Assembly: GCA_012521525.1 (NCBI GenBank)
Contig: JAAYMG010000044.1
Coordinates: 1-7,613, forward strand
Direction: 5' to 3'
From: Clostridiales bacterium
GTDB lineage: Bacteria; Bacillota; Clostridia; Oscillospirales; JAAYOS01
DNA: 7,613 bases
The position numbers and the translations under genes were made by a program. The notes beneath the pieces were generated by a model. That model saw only the letters and a list, made by a program, of their open reading frames with translations. It was not told the origin of the DNA and did no database searches. Positions within the stretch are counted from its first letter, which is position 1. Each line of letters starts with the position of its first letter. Positions 5,924 to 7,613 of this stretch are shown piece after piece.

Positions 5924-5970
5924 AAAGCTATTGCGCAATGATTTGCTTCATCGTGCGATAGCTTTATTTC
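5924..5970 (+). terminator. Intrinsic terminator downstream of glnN
   Basis: Positions 5924-5940 pair with 5949-5965 over 17 positions with two G-U pairs and one mismatch, around an eight-base loop, followed by a T-rich run within GCTTTATTTC. It is the only strong terminator seen after glnN and lies about 115 bases past the stop, so the glnN transcript should have a long 3' untranslated tail. On the minus strand the same stem is followed by TTTT, so it may work both ways. Confidence 0.78.
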
Positions 5971-6009
5971 ATATGCCGGTCCGTTCTTTTGATATTTTCC
6001 CAATCTTTG

Positions 6010-6023
6010 AGAATCATGATTCT
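6010..6023. repeat. Perfect 14-bp palindrome AGAATCATGATTCT
   Basis: A palindrome with no spacer, about 180 bases upstream of the acyltransferase start and near its possible promoter. It is shaped more like a site for a dimeric DNA-binding protein than an RNA hairpin. Function unknown. Confidence 0.35.
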
Positions 6024-6192
6024 GAATCCGGTTTATTCCGGCAACCTTAACTTTTTGATGGACATATATGCGTGTATATGTTATATTCGAAAAAAGCGGC
6101 TTTTGACGGCTTTTTGCTTACATTTTGCCGAAAACCTCAGGCATTTGAGTCGATACACGCCAAAGAAGGTCTCTTTGAAAAAATAACAGGAC

Positions 6193-6197
6193 GAGGA
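6193..6197 (+). promoter_or_regulatory. Ribosome binding site that decides the acyltransferase start
   Basis: GAGGA lies six bases before the ATG at 6204. This excludes the 44-codon longer frame beginning at 6072. Confidence 0.7.
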
Positions 6198-6203
6198 TAT
6201 TGT

Positions 6204-7460
6204 ATGAAAAAGACCCGCACGACAGAGCGCTTTGACATGAACATAAAACCTGTAAGGCAGTGGAGCATCCTAAGACCCATCACATGGGCCGCAAGCTTCC
6301 CTGCAGTATGGAAATACGGATTGAAGATCAACAAGAACGGTGTGAAGGGATTGAAACCCCCATACCTGCTGCTATGTACACATATGGCCTTCCTGGATTT
6401 CATGGTGACCACTGCCGCGATTTTCCCGCACCGGGCAAACTATGTCATCGCCATCGACGGCTTCATAGGACGGGAATGGCTGCTCCGTGCCGTGGGCGGC
6501 ATCTGCAAGCGTAAGTTCACAAATGACATCAAGCTTATAAAGCACATAAATCATGTCTTAAACGTCCATAAAGATGTCCTGGTCATGTATCCTGAGGCAC
6601 GTTATTCACTCATAGGTACAAACGCCGTCCTTCCCGCTTCCCTCGGCAAGCTTGTAAAAATGCTGAAGGTTCCGGTGGTCGTGCTTCGCATGCACGGCAA
6701 CTATCTCAACTCGCCGGTGTGGAATCTCAAGAAAAGGCACAACCGCATCGAGGCGGATATGACTCTGCTCTTGACTCCGGAACAGGCCGCCGACCTGCCT
6801 GTCGATGATATAAACGCAAAAATCAATGAGGCTTTCTATTATGACGAATACGAGTGGCAGAGGCAGAGCAATATCCGCATCACATACAAGGATAACGCAA
6901 AAGGCATCCACAAGGTCCTGTACAAATGCCCCAGCTGTATGACCGAATATCGGATGACCTCGTACGGAACTACGATCGAATGCACGCATTGCGGCAAAAA
7001 GTGGGAGCTCACCGAATACGGTGAGCTGAAAGCCCATGACGGGATAACTGAGTTCAGCCGCCCCTCGTTATGGTATGAGTTCGAGAGAGAGGAAGTAAGA
7101 AAGGAAATAGAGGCAGGTACTTATTTCTTTGAAGACGAAGTCATCGTCGACTCACTGCCAAACTCAAGAGGCTTCATCCGCCTGGGCAAGGGAATGCTGA
7201 GGCATGACATGAACGGATTTACTTTGAAAGGGACTTTTGACGGTGAGCAATTCGAACTCAGGAAGGAACCCTTGACGATGTATTCCTGCCATATCGAGTT
7301 CGATTACAATAAAACCGGCGATTGCATAGATCTGTCGACTTTGTCCGACACCTATTATCTTTATCCGCGGGGTCAGAGTTTTTCGGTAACAAAAATAGCC
7401 CTTGCGACTGAAGAGCTTTATAAGTTCTACATGCAGAAACAGCTTGGAAAAAACAAATGA
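6204..7460 (+). CDS. Lysophospholipid (1-acylglycerol-3-phosphate) acyltransferase, PlsC-like, with zinc ribbon
   Basis: A 418-residue protein, probably acting at the inner face of the membrane to transfer an acyl chain to a lysophospholipid such as 1-acyl-glycerol-3-phosphate. The LPLAT/PlsC domain, about residues 25-215, has the catalytic HX4D motif as His60-MAFL-Asp65 and a substrate-binding motif PEARYS (130-135) in place of the commoner PEGTRS. Next comes a zinc ribbon, CPSC (242-245) and CTHC (260-263) about fourteen residues apart, then a C-terminal region to 418 that I do not recognise. The frame is open back to 6072, but the ATG at 6204 has GAGGA six bases upstream and opens MKKTRTTERF; the upstream 44 codons have no SD. 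An ordinary PlsC is about 200-250 residues, so the C-terminal half is extra. The acyl substrate and the role of the ribbon are inferred only. No functional link to the nitrogen genes is evident. Confidence 0.9.
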   Translation: MKKTRTTERFDMNIKPVRQWSILRPITWAASFPAVWKYGLKINKNGVKGLKPPYLLLCTHMAFLDFMVTTAAIFPHRANYVIAIDGFIGREWLLRAVGGICKRKFTNDIKLIKHINHVLNVHKDVLVMYPEARYSLIGTNAVLPASLGKLVKMLKVPVVVLRMHGNYLNSPVWNLKKRHNRIEADMTLLLTPEQAADLPVDDINAKINEAFYYDEYEWQRQSNIRITYKDNAKGIHKVLYKCPSCMTEYRMTSYGTTIECTHCGKKWELTEYGELKAHDGITEFSRPSLWYEFEREEVRKEIEAGTYFFEDEVIVDSLPNSRGFIRLGKGMLRHDMNGFTLKGTFDGEQFELRKEPLTMYSCHIEFDYNKTGDCIDLSTLSDTYYLYPRGQSFSVTKIALATEELYKFYMQKQLGKNK

Positions 7461-7581
7461 CTTCCCGAAATATCAATTGATAATATATGTTGAGTTAGTT
7501 TGATTGCGAAAAATTCTATTGATTAAGAGATATTCTTATGATTTAGACACATTAACTTATTTTGCTATAAGCATTGATCAT

Positions 7582-7611
7582 CACCTGTAATGACCCCTGC
7601 ACCTATAATGA
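7582..7611 (+). repeat. Short direct repeat at the window edge
   Basis: CACCTGTAATGA (7582-7593) recurs as CACCTATAATGA (7600-7611), 11 of 12 bases alike with an 18-base period. The pair is bracketed by GATCAT (7576-7581) and ATGATC (7608-7613). The window ends here, so it is unknown whether more copies follow. Confidence 0.4.
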
Positions 7612-7613
7612 TC

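Larger units (their letters stand above)
5811..6203. other. Intergenic region between glnN and the acyltransferase gene
   Basis: No convincing gene lies in these 393 bases. A terminator hairpin is present at 5924-5970. To its right are a perfect 14-bp palindrome AGAATCATGATTCT (6010-6023), a short CCGG-TTTATT-CCGG hairpin, a weak promoter-like pair TTGATG (6055-6060) and TATGTT (6077-6082) with a 16-base spacer, and a 6-bp hairpin (6161-6166 with 6172-6177) just before the acyltransferase ribosome binding site. An open frame runs through the last 130 bases but has no start signal. Confidence 0.7.

Noticed and set aside
6060..6186. Small open frame with an ATG at 6058-6060 encoding a basic peptide before the acyltransferase gene.
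   Set aside because: It has no Shine-Dalgarno sequence and no recognisable protein features, and it overlaps the promoter-like region.
6072..6203. 44-codon N-terminal extension of the acyltransferase.
   Set aside because: No ribosome binding site precedes 6072, while GAGGA is well placed before the ATG at 6204, and the extension adds no domain.
7471..7482. Palindrome TATCAATTGATA just after the acyltransferase gene as a terminator.
   Set aside because: It has no loop, no GC content to stabilise it and no T-run; no convincing terminator is visible between 7461 and 7613.

Overview
The window reads as a nitrogen-assimilation locus from an anaerobic member of the Bacillota, most likely a clostridial lineage. 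Support for that: a glutamate synthase split into separate domain proteins, iron-sulfur-rich electron-transfer partners, a type III glutamine synthetase, GTG/TTG starts with strong Shine-Dalgarno (SD) sequences, AT-rich intergenic DNA with clear sigma-A promoters, and a lysophospholipid acyltransferase of a type I know from clostridia. The genus cannot be told from this sequence alone.

Positions 1-3318 (minus strand) hold a tightly packed operon, read right to left: gltB1-like glutaminase (amidotransferase) domain protein, gltB2-like FMN/Fe-S synthase domain protein with an N-terminal ferredoxin domain, a four-cluster ferredoxin, and the first 82 codons of an FAD/NAD(P)-type oxidoreductase that runs off the left edge. 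The third glutamate synthase domain (GXGXG, GltB3) is not in the window and would be expected further left.

Positions 3319-3710 are a 392-base divergent control region. It has two near-consensus promoters facing away from each other, TTGACA-N17-TATTAT for the gltB operon and TTGACA-N17-TATTCT with an extended -10 for glnN. Both predicted transcripts begin with a small hairpin whose six-base loop reads (A/G)AAGGU closed by C-G. In each leader that hairpin overlaps the 5' arm of a longer hairpin. In the gltB leader the long hairpin is a 19-bp stem followed by a U-rich run, a good intrinsic terminator upstream of the first gene. This is the most interesting signal in the window: a probable matched pair of RNA switches co-controlling the two halves of the GS/GOGAT cycle.

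Positions 3711-5810 (plus) encode a full-length type III glutamine synthetase, followed by a 393-base gap with a strong terminator hairpin. Positions 6204-7460 (plus) encode a PlsC-type acyltransferase with an embedded zinc ribbon, probably an independent phospholipid gene. The last 153 bases carry no gene but end in a short direct repeat.

Together, glutamine synthetase makes glutamine from glutamate and ammonia, and the split glutamate synthase regenerates glutamate from glutamine and 2-oxoglutarate using electrons passed through the Fe-S proteins and the flavoprotein.
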